Position numbers and translations under genes: made by a program. From Thiothrix eikelboomii (lineage in GTDB: Bacteria; Pseudomonadota; Gammaproteobacteria; Thiotrichales; Thiotrichaceae), in NCBI RefSeq assembly GCF_900167255.1, contig NZ_FUYB01000003.1, positions 248,001 through 312,000 of the forward strand: DNA of 64,000 nt. The letters are read 5' to 3'. Each line of letters opens with the position of its first letter. Within the stretch, counting starts at the first letter, position 1. The notes beneath the pieces were generated by a model. It made no database searches. It was not told the DNA's origin and saw nothing but the letters and a program-made list of their open reading frames with translations. Shown one piece after another: positions 24,908-32,117 of this stretch.

Positions 24908-25558
24908 TCATGCGGCGCATAGCTGACCGCCCTGACGCAATTGAGCTGCGAACAACAATAAACTGGCTTTGCGATTCTCATAACCTAAACCACTCGCCAG
25001 CAATACCGCGTTTTTTTCCTCTAGCTTGGCTAACAAGTCCAATTCATCAGCGTTCAAGTTATTGCGATCCAAACCACAAAACTCCCCTACCAGTACGAAA
25101 TTAATCATTCGTGCCTCATTGGAGTAATGATGGTCTTGCGTCTCCTTCCCGACCTGTTCACGCTGTAATTTCAAAACCGCTTTCATCACCTTATCGGAAC
25201 TACTGGCCGCATGGCGTTTTAGCTTCCAGTCGTGGTGCGGATGCTTGCCTGCAATGATTGAACGGATTTGACGATCACACCAAATAGCAAAGCGAATATC
25301 CAGCCAACGGGCAAAAGCAACAGCGAGATCAGGGTGCAACCAAGTGCCGCCATTATTGCCCCGCCTCGTTTTCAAATACCCCGTTTTTGGGGTATTTGAA
25401 ACTTCACACAAAACCGCAAGATAATCTTGGGTTTCTCGATTGCCTAGCCACTTATCGACACGTTTACCGAACCGCTCAGCCGCCACCGTCGCATTGAACC
25501 AGCCTTCCTCAGAGAACGAAACATCTAAGCCTTGATAATTCGAGACGACTAATTTCAT
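24908..25558 (-). CDS. KilA-N domain phage protein
   Basis: ATG at 25558 overlaps the previous stop as ATGA, giving 216 residues. Residues about 10-105 match KilA-N: Phe-Ser-Glu-Glu-Gly-Trp-Phe-Asn-Ala-Thr, a Trp-Leu segment, Thr-Arg-Arg-Gly-Asn-Asn-Gly-Gly-Thr-Trp-Leu-His-Pro-Asp-Leu-Ala and Phe-Ala-Arg-Trp-Leu-Asp. This DNA-binding domain occurs in phage antirepressors and early regulators. The C-terminal part has an Asn-Glu-Ala-Arg-Met-Ile-Asn block of unknown role. A promoter for the next operon starts directly behind its stop. Confidence 0.85.
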   Translation of the reverse strand: MKLVVSNYQGLDVSFSEEGWFNATVAAERFGKRVDKWLGNRETQDYLAVLCEVSNTPKTGYLKTRRGNNGGTWLHPDLAVAFARWLDIRFAIWCDRQIRSIIAGKHPHHDWKLKRHAASSSDKVMKAVLKLQREQVGKETQDHHYSNEARMINFVLVGEFCGLDRNNLNADELDLLAKLEEKNAVLLASGLGYENRKASLLLFAAQLRQGGQLCAA

Positions 25559-25950
25559 ACCCCCACCCCCGACCGATACAACCAAGCCACACTCGCCGGA
25601 CGCTCAGGCATCCACTCACGCGAAAAATGCTCAATTTCCCGCATGGCAGAAGGCTCAGAGGCTTCCTCAGTTTTAACGGGTGACTCAGGATTTTTGCCTT
25701 CAAGCGCCTTGCTTAATACAAAATTGTGCGTAGATGCCGTTTTCCCTAAAGCGGTCACTTTCCAAAGACCCGAATCCCGAACGACCCATTCGACTTTACT
25801 GAGGTGCTGTAAATAAGAGTTAATGCATTTCTTCCCTACATACCCACTACTGTGCACCCAAAACACCAAAGCAGGCTGAGCCAGCCCCATCTCGTTCTCC
25901 ATCAAAGCCGCCAAAATGCGCCGATAGATCAAATCCCTATTCTTAGCCAC
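25555..25950 (-). CDS. Small phage early protein, winged-helix-like
   Basis: GTG at 25950 (Val-Ala-Lys-Asn-Arg-Asp) gives about 131 residues and an eight-base overlap with the upstream gene; the first in-frame ATG at 25998 would overlap it by 56 bases, so the start is uncertain. Residues 5-70 suggest a winged helix (Leu-Ile-Tyr-Arg-Arg-Ile-Leu, Tyr-Leu-Gln-His-Leu-Ser-Lys-Val-Glu-Trp-Val-Val-Arg). The rest is a charged tail. It ends coupled to KilA-N. Confidence 0.5.
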   Translation of the reverse strand: MAKNRDLIYRRILAALMENEMGLAQPALVFWVHSSGYVGKKCINSYLQHLSKVEWVVRDSGLWKVTALGKTASTHNFVLSKALEGKNPESPVKTEEASEPSAMREIEHFSREWMPERPASVAWLYRSGVGV

Positions 25951-26167
25951 GACCACCACCCCGCTTCGCCGCATACCCGCTACACCGCACCACCTCATTC
26001 TTAGCGCCCCGCACCGGAACCGTCACCGATTGAGCAGCGCAGCAATGCCGCGCACTCGTGCTATGCAACACCGGCTCAAGCTGAGCAAAATCACGCTGCA
26101 TACAGTGATTGCAAATATGCCGACCATCCAAAGGGATGATCTGAGTTGTAGTGGTTGGCTTCGACAT
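25943..26167 (-). CDS. Small cysteine-containing phage protein
   Basis: ATG at 26167 is chosen because AGAGGTG lies seven bases upstream. The 74-residue protein has Ile-Cys-Asn-His-Cys-Met-Gln-Arg-Asp near residue 18 and a later Cys-Cys pair plus Cys, a possible zinc-binding set. An in-frame extension to 26275 runs into a structured leader and is unlikely. No family recognised. Confidence 0.5.
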   Translation of the reverse strand: MSKPTTTTQIIPLDGRHICNHCMQRDFAQLEPVLHSTSARHCCAAQSVTVPVRGAKNEVVRCSGYAAKRGGGRG

Positions 26168-26511
26168 AAACACCTCTTGGGTGACTGGATTAACTTTAAA
26201 AAGGGCTTTCGCGGCACTGCTGATTGGAGGAGAGGAGGAGTCAGAAGTGTGTCTCATTGCAAAAGCCCTGCTCAAAATTAACGCGCTTTTTAGTTATCTG
26301 AACCTCATGGGAAGAGCGGCCTATTCCGCCCTCCCCTTACAGTCAAGTTTCAACGGTTTTTATTCAGGTCGCGGTTTGTTTTGCTTCGCATCCAATCCCC
26401 CGTGAAGCAGGCAGACCCGCGTAAACTGCTAAGAACGCCTCACTGCGAGAGTGAGGATTTCGGCTATACTTAATCGCCCTGCTCAAAAGGGATTAAGAAA
26501 ACCGTATCAAA
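26168..26511 (-). promoter_or_regulatory. Gene-free leader with hairpins and a repeated GCCCTGCTCAAAA
   Basis: No gene is supported in this 344-base stretch. It holds a 13-base direct repeat, GCCCTGCTCAAAA (26265-26277 and 26476-26488), a hairpin CCTCACT-GCGAG-AGTGAGG (26438-26456), and a longer inverted repeat CTTAATC...GATTAAG around the second copy (about 26470-26498). It is probably a regulatory leader of the downstream early genes, comparable to the one at 24624-24875. Confidence 0.45.
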
Positions 26512-26889
26512 CTAATCCTGTTCATGAGGTTGACCTAACACATCCGGCGACAATGGAAGGGATTGCGTATTCTCAGGCAAAGAATCAAGCTGAAAGCTGG
26601 ATAGATACTCATGGACAGCTACCTCAACCTGTTTAGGCACAGCCAAGATCACCGCTAACTGGCGTTCCACAATCCGACGTTCCTTAGCCTTGTCCCACTT
26701 GACTCCTTTAGGACAAGGCGGCTCGTACCCTGATTCTGGGTCGGTGATAGCGACTGTGATGTTGATTTTGTCAAAACCCAGAGACATGCTAATTCCCCAC
26801 CCTATATTCTCAGGCAGAATAGCGTCGATATTTGCCAGCCCCTCGACAGCACACCGGGGACAAATCATTTGATTTTTCTTACTCATCAC
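26512..26889 (-). CDS. Hypothetical phage protein with an N-terminal Cys-x2-Cys
   Basis: This 125-residue protein begins with Met-Ile-Cys-Pro-Arg-Cys, a possible half zinc ribbon. A beta-rich segment and a Glu-Arg-Arg-Ile-Val-Glu-Arg-Gln-Leu-Ala helix follow, and the C-terminal tail is polar with Pro/Ser/Leu. A second Cys (Pro-Pro-Cys-Pro) lies near residue 58. It sits two bases from the ribbon-helix-helix gene, presumably cotranscribed from the Cro-side promoter. Function unknown. Confidence 0.55.
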   Translation of the reverse strand: MMSKKNQMICPRCAVEGLANIDAILPENIGWGISMSLGFDKINITVAITDPESGYEPPCPKGVKWDKAKERRIVERQLAVILAVPKQVEVAVHEYLSSFQLDSLPENTQSLPLSPDVLGQPHEQD

Positions 26890-26891
26890 TA

Positions 26892-27086
26892 TTAATTCCG
26901 CTTTCGCCCGATTATCGGGGGTAACTCACTTTCCCCCACCAATCGGCCAGACTGTACATACTCATCCACCAGCAATCTCAGGATCACTGCCATGTGTCTA
27001 TGCTCCTTCGCTGCTTGCGCTCTGAACTGTGCCTCCAACTTCGGCGGGAGGCGTAACATCGTCACTGGCATCATCCGTGCTGCCAT
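26892..27086 (-). CDS. Arc-like ribbon-helix-helix protein
   Basis: From ATG at 27086 the product has 64 residues: a Pro-Val-Thr-Met-Leu-Arg-Leu-Pro strand, then two helices (Leu-Glu-Ala-Gln-Phe-Arg-Ala-Gln-Ala and His-Met-Ala-Val-Ile-Leu-Arg-Leu-Leu-Val), the RHH layout. Its start lies inside the 3' end of the Cro-like gene in another frame (89-base overlap, reducible to about 60 if a later ATG is used). It is likely an early DNA-binding regulator. Confidence 0.6.
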   Translation of the reverse strand: MAARMMPVTMLRLPPKLEAQFRAQAAKEHRHMAVILRLLVDEYVQSGRLVGESELPPIIGRKRN

Positions 27087-27327
27087 TTTTTGGGGTCTCC
27101 TGTTGGATAGCCCCCTGTTCTTTAAACACCTGATAAATGTCAGGACGCAACGATTCAAGGCTTACTTTAAAGCCCGTTGCCTTCGCAATCCGACCAGCCA
27201 TCACAGCACTAGGCTTCCTGCGACCCGTTGTGATTTGGCTAAGGTAAAGGGCGCTCATGCCTACCTCTTTAGCTAACCGAGTGGCTGATCCGCATCCGTT
27301 TTGAGTTATGTACTGTTTCAGGTTCAT
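26998..27327 (-). CDS. Cro/YdaS-like HTH regulator
   Basis: ATG at 27327 gives 109 residues. Residues 1-65 have the YdaS/Cro pattern: Leu-Lys-Gln-Tyr-Ile-Thr, Ala-Thr-Arg-Leu-Ala-Lys-Glu-Val-Gly-Met-Ser-Ala-Leu-Tyr-Leu-Ser-Gln, Gly-Arg-Arg-Lys-Pro-Ser, and a terminal Leu-Arg-Pro-Asp-Ile-Tyr typical of these Cro-type proteins. The remaining 40 residues are acidic and disordered. It is divergent from the repressor-like gene at 27430, forming the prophage's lysis-lysogeny switch. Confidence 0.75.
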   Translation of the reverse strand: MNLKQYITQNGCGSATRLAKEVGMSALYLSQITTGRRKPSAVMAGRIAKATGFKVSLESLRPDIYQVFKEQGAIQQETPKNGSTDDASDDVTPPAEVGGTVQSASSEGA

Positions 27328-27429
27328 ATCAATAGTATGAAGCTTTATGCTACATAAAATCAATAGCAAAAAGCCAATATCATAAATATATAGCGAATTG
27401 CTATACTGGAATAAAAATTGGACTAAATT
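27328..27429. promoter_or_regulatory. Divergent lysogeny-switch promoters with palindromic operators
   Basis: On minus: TTGATT (27358-27363), 18-base spacer, CATACT (27334-27339). On plus: an extended -10, TGC-TATACT (27402-27407), with a weak -35. Palindrome TTTATG-CTA-CATAAA (27344-27358) lies within the minus promoter, and TATAGC-GAATT-GCTATA (27389-27405) covers the plus -10. The two palindromes differ in sequence, so each regulator may prefer its own site. Confidence 0.6.
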
Positions 27430-27786
27430 ATGAGCAATGAAATAAGGCGTGCACGACTCAAGTTGCTGACCGAGAAAGCCAAGCGCGAGGAAGGCTTGAG
27501 TCAGGCTCAATTTGCAAAAAGGCACAAATTAGATGCTGCCCACCTAAGCCAAATGCTTACAGGTAGGCGAGGTATTGGTGATTCAGTAGCTATAAGACTT
27601 GAAGATTCTTTATTATTAGAACGTGGCTATTTAGACAGGCCACTCAGCGATGATGCTAAAAGCGAGGCTATGCTTGAAGCAAACTCGCTCTTGAATCAAA
27701 TGGATACGAAAGGCATTGAGCGCTCATTAGAATTCATGAAGAACACCTTGAAAATTCAGAAACTGGAATCTGAGACTCCTGACTAA
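27430..27786 (+). CDS. XRE-type HTH protein, putative prophage repressor
   Basis: Residues about 10-60 of this 118-residue protein form an HTH (Leu-Ser-Gln-Ala-Gln-Phe-Ala-Lys-Arg-His-Lys-Leu-Asp-Ala-Ala-His-Leu-Ser-Gln-Met-Leu-Thr-Gly). No S24 peptidase domain is present, so unlike lambda CI it cannot self-cleave; inactivation could depend on an antirepressor such as the BRO-N or KilA-N proteins. It is divergent from the Cro-like gene and overlaps the 3' end of a small convergent gene. Confidence 0.72.
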   Translation: MSNEIRRARLKLLTEKAKREEGLSQAQFAKRHKLDAAHLSQMLTGRRGIGDSVAIRLEDSLLLERGYLDRPLSDDAKSEAMLEANSLLNQMDTKGIERSLEFMKNTLKIQKLESETPD

Positions 27787-27889
27787 CTATTGCTTTCATA
27801 AACTCGATAGCTAACCTTTGATTTTCTTCGGTAAGCTCATCAAATAGCTGTAAAACCTCATCAATTTTTTCTGAGTCTTGCTCCAGCAT
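27734..27889 (-). CDS. Small helical protein convergent with the repressor gene
   Basis: A 51-codon frame starts at ATG 27889 with AGGGG seven bases upstream. The product contains Glu-Leu-Thr-Glu-Glu-Asn-Gln-Arg-Leu-Ala-Ile-Glu-Phe-Met-Lys, a helix type seen in small proteins or C-termini of HTH regulators. It overlaps the last 53 bases of the repressor gene on the other strand. Transcription could interfere with repressor expression. Confidence 0.5.
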   Translation of the reverse strand: MLEQDSEKIDEVLQLFDELTEENQRLAIEFMKAIVSQESQIPVSEFSRCSS

Positions 27890-28062
27890 ACGTACCCCTG
27901 TTAACTACTTATTTAGCCCTTTTGTAGTGTACTTGTTTTATGAGTCTGACTGGATAAGCGGCGCTGAGTTCATGATGAACGGGGGTGGAAATTTCCATAT
28001 TGCAATCACCCGCCGACGGGTGAACCAAAATAACCAACGATTATGACTACAAGGAGTTAAGG

Positions 28063-29232
28063 ATGGACAATATTTTACTTCCACTCAATCACGACCCCAG
28101 TATTGAGCAACAAATAGAAAAGAAACAGAAAGTTCTTGATTTTGAGATTCGTGAATACCCCGTGGGTGTACTGGTAGGTAAATATACTAACCCGCCAGAG
28201 GGAGGATTAGAAACCGACGAACCGGAGCTATACGTCCCTGACTACCAACGTGATTACATCTGGAGCGATAAGCAAAAATCTGAATTTATTGAATCGCTCA
28301 TCATCAACCTGCCTGTACCCTATTTATATGTGGCGGATAACAAAGAAACAGGACGCATCGAAATTATTGATGGCAGTCAACGGATCAGAACATTAGAAGA
28401 GTTTGTCCGACAGAACCTAATGCTTTCTAATCTTACCCAAATACCTAGCTTAAATGGCTATACATTTAACAATTTGCCTAGGCCAACCCGTATGCGCTTT
28501 CTGCGTAAAACCATGCGGATGATTGAGCTGTCTTATCAGATGGATGAAGAAGGTCGCCGAGAATTATTCAGGCGCTTAAATAGTGGGGGAACGCTTCTTA
28601 AAGACATGGAAAAACGCGAAGGGATTCGTGATGGAGCTTTCCTACAATTTATTAACCGCCTCAGCGAAAACGAATTATTTAAACAGCTCTGCCCGATCAG
28701 TGCTACCAAACTAAAACATGGCGAGTCCCGTGAGTTAGTCTTACGTTTCTTTGCTTATTTAGATGAATACGAGAACTTTATTAAAGAAGTTTACGAATTC
28801 TTAGATAACTATCTAGATAAAAAAAATAAAGAACCAGTCGCTAATTACGCAACACAAGAACAAGAGTTCTTGAGAATGCTCAATTTTATTCAAGCCTGTA
28901 TTCCGATGGGTTTTCGTAAGCGCCCTAATGACAGCTCTGTCCCACGTATCCGTTTTGAGGCATTAGCGATTGGTGCTGCGCTAGCCTTGCGTGAAAATCC
29001 TCAGCTACAACCGCCTACACCTGCTGTGATGCAACAACTACTCAATAGTAAAGAACTGCTCTATCATACTCGCTCTGATGCCAGCAACTCAAAACCTAGA
29101 GTAAAAGCCCGCCTAGAATTGGTCAGGGATTTTTTACTAGGACGACCTATTGCCCCCTATTCACCCCATGAAATAAAAAATGCCCCGTCCAAGCTTCAAT
29201 TAGGGCTTTATACAGAAGACGAGGCAGAATGA
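28063..29232 (+). CDS. DUF262-domain protein (ParB/nuclease-like), defence-associated
   Basis: The 389-residue protein has the DUF262 hallmarks: Val-Pro-Asp-Tyr-Gln-Arg-Asp-Tyr-Ile-Trp near residue 58, Phe-Ile-Glu-Ser-Leu-Ile-x-Asn-Leu-Pro-Val-Pro near 75, and Asp-Gly-Ser-Gln-Arg at 103-107. DUF262 is the NTP-dependent half of GmrSD-type restriction; the DUF1524 HNH half is missing here. Its stop overlaps the start of the HEPN gene (29229-29232), so the two are coupled. AAGGAG precedes its ATG. It most likely works with the HEPN protein and the methyltransferase. Confidence 0.82.
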   Translation: MDNILLPLNHDPSIEQQIEKKQKVLDFEIREYPVGVLVGKYTNPPEGGLETDEPELYVPDYQRDYIWSDKQKSEFIESLIINLPVPYLYVADNKETGRIEIIDGSQRIRTLEEFVRQNLMLSNLTQIPSLNGYTFNNLPRPTRMRFLRKTMRMIELSYQMDEEGRRELFRRLNSGGTLLKDMEKREGIRDGAFLQFINRLSENELFKQLCPISATKLKHGESRELVLRFFAYLDEYENFIKEVYEFLDNYLDKKNKEPVANYATQEQEFLRMLNFIQACIPMGFRKRPNDSSVPRIRFEALAIGAALALRENPQLQPPTPAVMQQLLNSKELLYHTRSDASNSKPRVKARLELVRDFLLGRPIAPYSPHEIKNAPSKLQLGLYTEDEAE

Positions 29233-29945
29233 ACCATACCCAAGAACCTGACCGGCTTGAAGCCATTGATATAGTCATTGATTCAAACTTTATTGATCTT
29301 AAGCAAGAAGTTAATCTGTATTTTGAATTTCTTCTCAATATAATCAACAACAACCTAGAGCTTTACGATAGTAGGATTGAAGTTCATACGCCTCTTGAAT
29401 CAGGGATTACCCACATTCTTAAAGCAAATGGCTATCTTATTCTGTACAATTTACTGGAAGCCACCATTGAAAACGCACTAAAGGCTGCTCACCTTATCAT
29501 TTGTGAAACCTCGTTTAACTCATTAACGACTCATCTGAAAAAAACTATTTTGACAGAGTTTAAAAAGATGGAGATAGACCTAGATAAGTTTCCACATCAA
29601 GAAATTATTGAAACCACATTACATAAGATAACTTTAGACAAATACAAACCTTTTTCAGGTAATTTGGATGCGAAAAAAATAAAAAATATCATAGAAAAAT
29701 ATGGCATAGCCTTAGATACTACCAGCGAAGATAAAAAAGGGGCAAAGCTTCTTATCGTAAAAAACAGACGTAATGCCTTGGCTCATGGGGGGCAGAGCTT
29801 TATACAAATTGGGCGTGATACGTCGATTGATGAACTCATCGCCATCAAAAATCAAACGATCCTATTCTTGGAGAATTTTCTACAGTGCACACGCGCTTAC
29901 TTGGAGCAGCAACACTATCAACTTGAGCCAGATGCTCAAGGATAG
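29229..29945 (+). CDS. MAE_28990-like HEPN nuclease
   Basis: This all-helical 238-residue protein carries the HEPN active-site motif Arg181-x4-His186 (Arg-Asn-Ala-Leu-Ala-His-Gly) near the C-terminus. The N-terminal Tyr-Phe-Glu-Phe-Leu and the Ala-Asn-Gly-Tyr-Leu-Ile-Leu-Tyr-Asn-Leu-Leu-Glu-Ala-Thr blocks fit the MAE_28990/MAE_18760 HEPN family, predicted RNases or nucleases linked to restriction-modification loci. It is coupled to the DUF262 gene and overlaps the methyltransferase gene tail-to-tail by 101 bases. Confidence 0.8.
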   Translation: MNHTQEPDRLEAIDIVIDSNFIDLKQEVNLYFEFLLNIINNNLELYDSRIEVHTPLESGITHILKANGYLILYNLLEATIENALKAAHLIICETSFNSLTTHLKKTILTEFKKMEIDLDKFPHQEIIETTLHKITLDKYKPFSGNLDAKKIKNIIEKYGIALDTTSEDKKGAKLLIVKNRRNALAHGGQSFIQIGRDTSIDELIAIKNQTILFLENFLQCTRAYLEQQHYQLEPDAQG

Positions 29946-30966
29946 ATAAACCGACCACCTCACCCAAGCGCACGGGAACAGCATTGCCAATTAAACGACC
30001 CAAATTTCTAAAGGTAGCCGCTTCTTGAGAAGATAGGAATTGATAGTTTTCGGGAAAGGTCTGAAAAATAGCTGCTTCACGTAAGGTAATCGCTCTATCT
30101 TGCTCAGGATGACCAAATCGTCCATTACCATACCCATAACATAAAGTCGTCATGGTAGGAGCAGGGTCATCCCATGTCATACGCCCGTAGACACTGCCAT
30201 AACGCTCGCCTGTTGTTTTTTTATGACAGGCTGCAACTAAAGGCTTAGGCCAATCCCGCCAGCTCCCACCTGGCTTGGACGCACGAATCCGCTGATAATT
30301 AATAGGGCTTAATGCACTTGCAATATGCAGACTATCCTCTGGATTTGGGCTACCTGCTGTTACAGGGGGTAAATGACCAATAGCCTCGCGCACAGTAACG
30401 GCATTAGCATGTGTAGCGGGCTTGAGTTCAATAGCCCCTAATTTTGAAGCTAGCAACACCAAGCGTGATCGTTTTTGTGGGATGCCATACTCAAGACAAG
30501 ATACGATTTTCCACCAAACCGAATAACCTTGGGTTTCAAGTAAGCGCAAAAAATCCGTAAAAATATCCATCTTACGCAGATTGGGTACATTTTCCATACT
30601 GACCAAATCAGGTTGAGTCTCTACGACCAAACGCCCAAACTCAGCTAATAAATTCCATTTACTATTATCACGCTCTTGCTTGCCTAGCATGTAGGTTGAA
30701 AACGGTTGGCACGGTGCACAGCCTGCCAACAACCGTAAACCATCACCCCACTGACTACTCAGTTCATCACCTGAAAGAGTCGCAATATCCCTTTCAAAAA
30801 AACGAGCCTTGTTATTAGCCTCATACGGGTAAGCACAAGCGGGGTCGAGATCATAACCGGCTATAACCTTGATGCCTGCTTGCTCTAAACCATGCGTTAG
30901 TCCACCCGCACCACAAAATAAATCAATTGTTTGAATCGTTTTCATAGCCATACTATAGCAAGCCAT
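29845..30966 (-). CDS. DNA cytosine-C5 methyltransferase (Dcm-like)
   Basis: The 373-residue frame has the C5-methyltransferase motifs: Asp-Leu-Phe-Cys-Gly-Ala-Gly-Gly-Leu (about 15-23), Cys-Ala-Pro-Cys-Gln-Pro-Phe (83-89, nucleophile Cys86), Met-Glu-Asn-Val-Pro-Asn (about 124-129), Gln-Lys-Arg-Ser-Arg and a C-terminal Gly-Asn-Ala-Val-Pro. ATG at 30945 may be the true start, seven codons in. It is convergent with the DUF262-HEPN pair and probably protects host DNA from that pair's nuclease. The tail-to-tail overlap ties expression of the two halves. Confidence 0.9.
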   Translation of the reverse strand: MACYSMAMKTIQTIDLFCGAGGLTHGLEQAGIKVIAGYDLDPACAYPYEANNKARFFERDIATLSGDELSSQWGDGLRLLAGCAPCQPFSTYMLGKQERDNSKWNLLAEFGRLVVETQPDLVSMENVPNLRKMDIFTDFLRLLETQGYSVWWKIVSCLEYGIPQKRSRLVLLASKLGAIELKPATHANAVTVREAIGHLPPVTAGSPNPEDSLHIASALSPINYQRIRASKPGGSWRDWPKPLVAACHKKTTGERYGSVYGRMTWDDPAPTMTTLCYGYGNGRFGHPEQDRAITLREAAIFQTFPENYQFLSSQEAATFRNLGRLIGNAVPVRLGEVVGLSILEHLAQVDSVAAPSKRVCTVENSPRIGSFDF

Positions 30967-31014
30967 TCACTAAAGATCGAGCTGAAATAGCAATGCCTAG
31001 CAGATTTCATGTCG

Positions 31015-31323
31015 TCAAGCACCTATCGCGGCAGGCTGTTTAAGTCCAACACACAAGCGCAACCCCAACGCATCAATCACCTTTAAAATAGTCGAAAATT
31101 CAGGATTACCCTGCCCTGACAACGACCGATACAGCGATTCCCGCGCTAATCCGGTGTCCCGTGCCAGCTCAGACATGCCCCGTGCACGGGCAATATCGCC
31201 CAAGGCCGCCGCAATCAGAGCGGGATCACCCTCTTCCATGCAAGCATCCAGATAAGCCTGCATATCCTCAGGCGTGCTCAAATGCTCCACCACATCCCAT
31301 GTTTTTAGCTTGACCTGATTCAT
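31015..31323 (-). CDS. Antitoxin, addiction-module antidote (HTH, HigA/TIGR02684-like)
   Basis: This 102-residue protein has an N-terminal Leu-Lys-Thr-Trp-Asp segment, a Thr-Pro-Glu-Asp-Met-Gln-Ala-Tyr-Leu-Asp-Ala-Cys stretch and a central HTH (Leu-Ala-Arg-Asp-Thr-Gly-Leu-Ala-Arg-Glu-Ser-Leu-Tyr-Arg-Ser-Leu), typical of addiction-module antidotes. It overlaps the toxin gene by four bases, with the toxin gene first, as in HigBA modules. Confidence 0.85.
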   Translation of the reverse strand: MNQVKLKTWDVVEHLSTPEDMQAYLDACMEEGDPALIAAALGDIARARGMSELARDTGLARESLYRSLSGQGNPEFSTILKVIDALGLRLCVGLKQPAAIGA

Positions 31324-31643
31324 GGCGCTTCCTTTTTAATGAGTTCTAACAATGCCTTCGCCTGCTCAATATCGGCGCTTTGGCTCGACTTATCACCACC
31401 ACCCAACAAAATAATCACTTCTCCATTGCGCAGCGTGTAATAAATGCGATAGCCCGCCCCGTAAGTAAGGCGCAGCTCAGCCACACCCTCACCGACCGAC
31501 TTATGGTCGCCGAGGTTGCCCAGCTCTACGCGCCGCAACCGCACCAAAATTCTAGCCTTGGCCTGTCGATCACGCAGTCCCGCAAACCATGCCGCATAAG
31601 CTTCAGTTTCGATGAGAGTATACATAGGCTTATTGTAGCTCAT
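31320..31643 (-). CDS. Toxin, RelE/ParE superfamily (addiction-module killer)
   Basis: This 107-residue protein shows the killer-protein pattern Phe-Ala-Gly-Leu-Arg-Asp-Arg-Gln-Ala-Lys-Ala-Arg-Ile, Gly-Asn-Leu-Gly-Asp-His-Lys-Ser-Val-Gly-Glu-Gly-Val-Ala-Glu-Leu-Arg and Gly-Tyr-Arg-Ile-Tyr-Tyr. ATG at 31625 is an alternative start. Related toxins cleave mRNA at the ribosome. The pair lies at the junction between the defence cluster and element A and may stabilise the region. Confidence 0.85.
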   Translation of the reverse strand: MSYNKPMYTLIETEAYAAWFAGLRDRQAKARILVRLRRVELGNLGDHKSVGEGVAELRLTYGAGYRIYYTLRNGEVIILLGGGDKSSQSADIEQAKALLELIKKEAP

Positions 31644-31766
31644 AGGTTACATAAAACGCCAGCTTAGAGTATTTCCTAACACCCCCACCATATAAAGCAT
31701 TATGCTATTTACTTTATTTAGCATTTAGCTATATTATAATTAGCAACACAGCAAACAACGCTCTTC

Positions 31767-31832
31767 CATAAGCCGCCTGACTGGATTAATCAGGTAATGG
31801 TCTTAATGCAACCTCTGGTTAGGCGGCTTATG
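31767..31832. other. 66-base inverted-repeat structure upstream of element A genes
   Basis: CATAAGCCGCCT (31767-31778) pairs with AGGCGGCTTATG (31821-31832), enclosing a smaller CCTGA...ATCAGG inverted repeat. The interval 31644-31886 has no gene. A TATAAT box at about 31733-31738 could place the structure in a 5' leader of the 31887 gene. Confidence 0.5.
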
Positions 31833-31886
31833 CAAGGACGATGAAACGGGCAAGAGGCTCAAAACTAACAATAAAGGGCAAAAACA

Positions 31887-32117
31887 ATGAAGAAAGTAAT
31901 AACAGGGGCATTACTCATCCTGCTTGCCAGTGCGCAAGCAGCCGAACAACCAGACATTTGCAAACAAGATGAACAGACTCAGCAGAACGCCGAAACACAG
32001 ATCAAAAAGGAATGTGCCTTGGCAGCAGACCCCAGCAATTGCGAGAAACAAGCAAAAGCATACTACCAAGCACTGGTGGGTATCCACTGCTCACGCACAC
32101 CCAAGGAGCGCCAGTGA
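31887..32117 (+). CDS. Small exported cysteine-containing protein
   Basis: This 76-residue protein begins with a signal peptide (Lys-Lys then Ala-Leu-Leu-Ile-Leu-Leu-Ala-Ser-Ala-Gln-Ala, cleavage likely near residue 18-19). The mature part is short, charged and has four Cys, suggesting two disulfides in the periplasm. Its stop shares TGATG with the next start. Function unknown; it opens a run of short genes in element A. Confidence 0.65.
   Translation: MKKVITGALLILLASAQAAEQPDICKQDEQTQQNAETQIKKECALAADPSNCEKQAKAYYQALVGIHCSRTPKERQ

Noticed and set aside
24624-24920. Long version of the 24369 gene (183 residues)
   Set aside because: The extension crosses a promoter-proximal structured leader; the ATG at 24623 is better placed.
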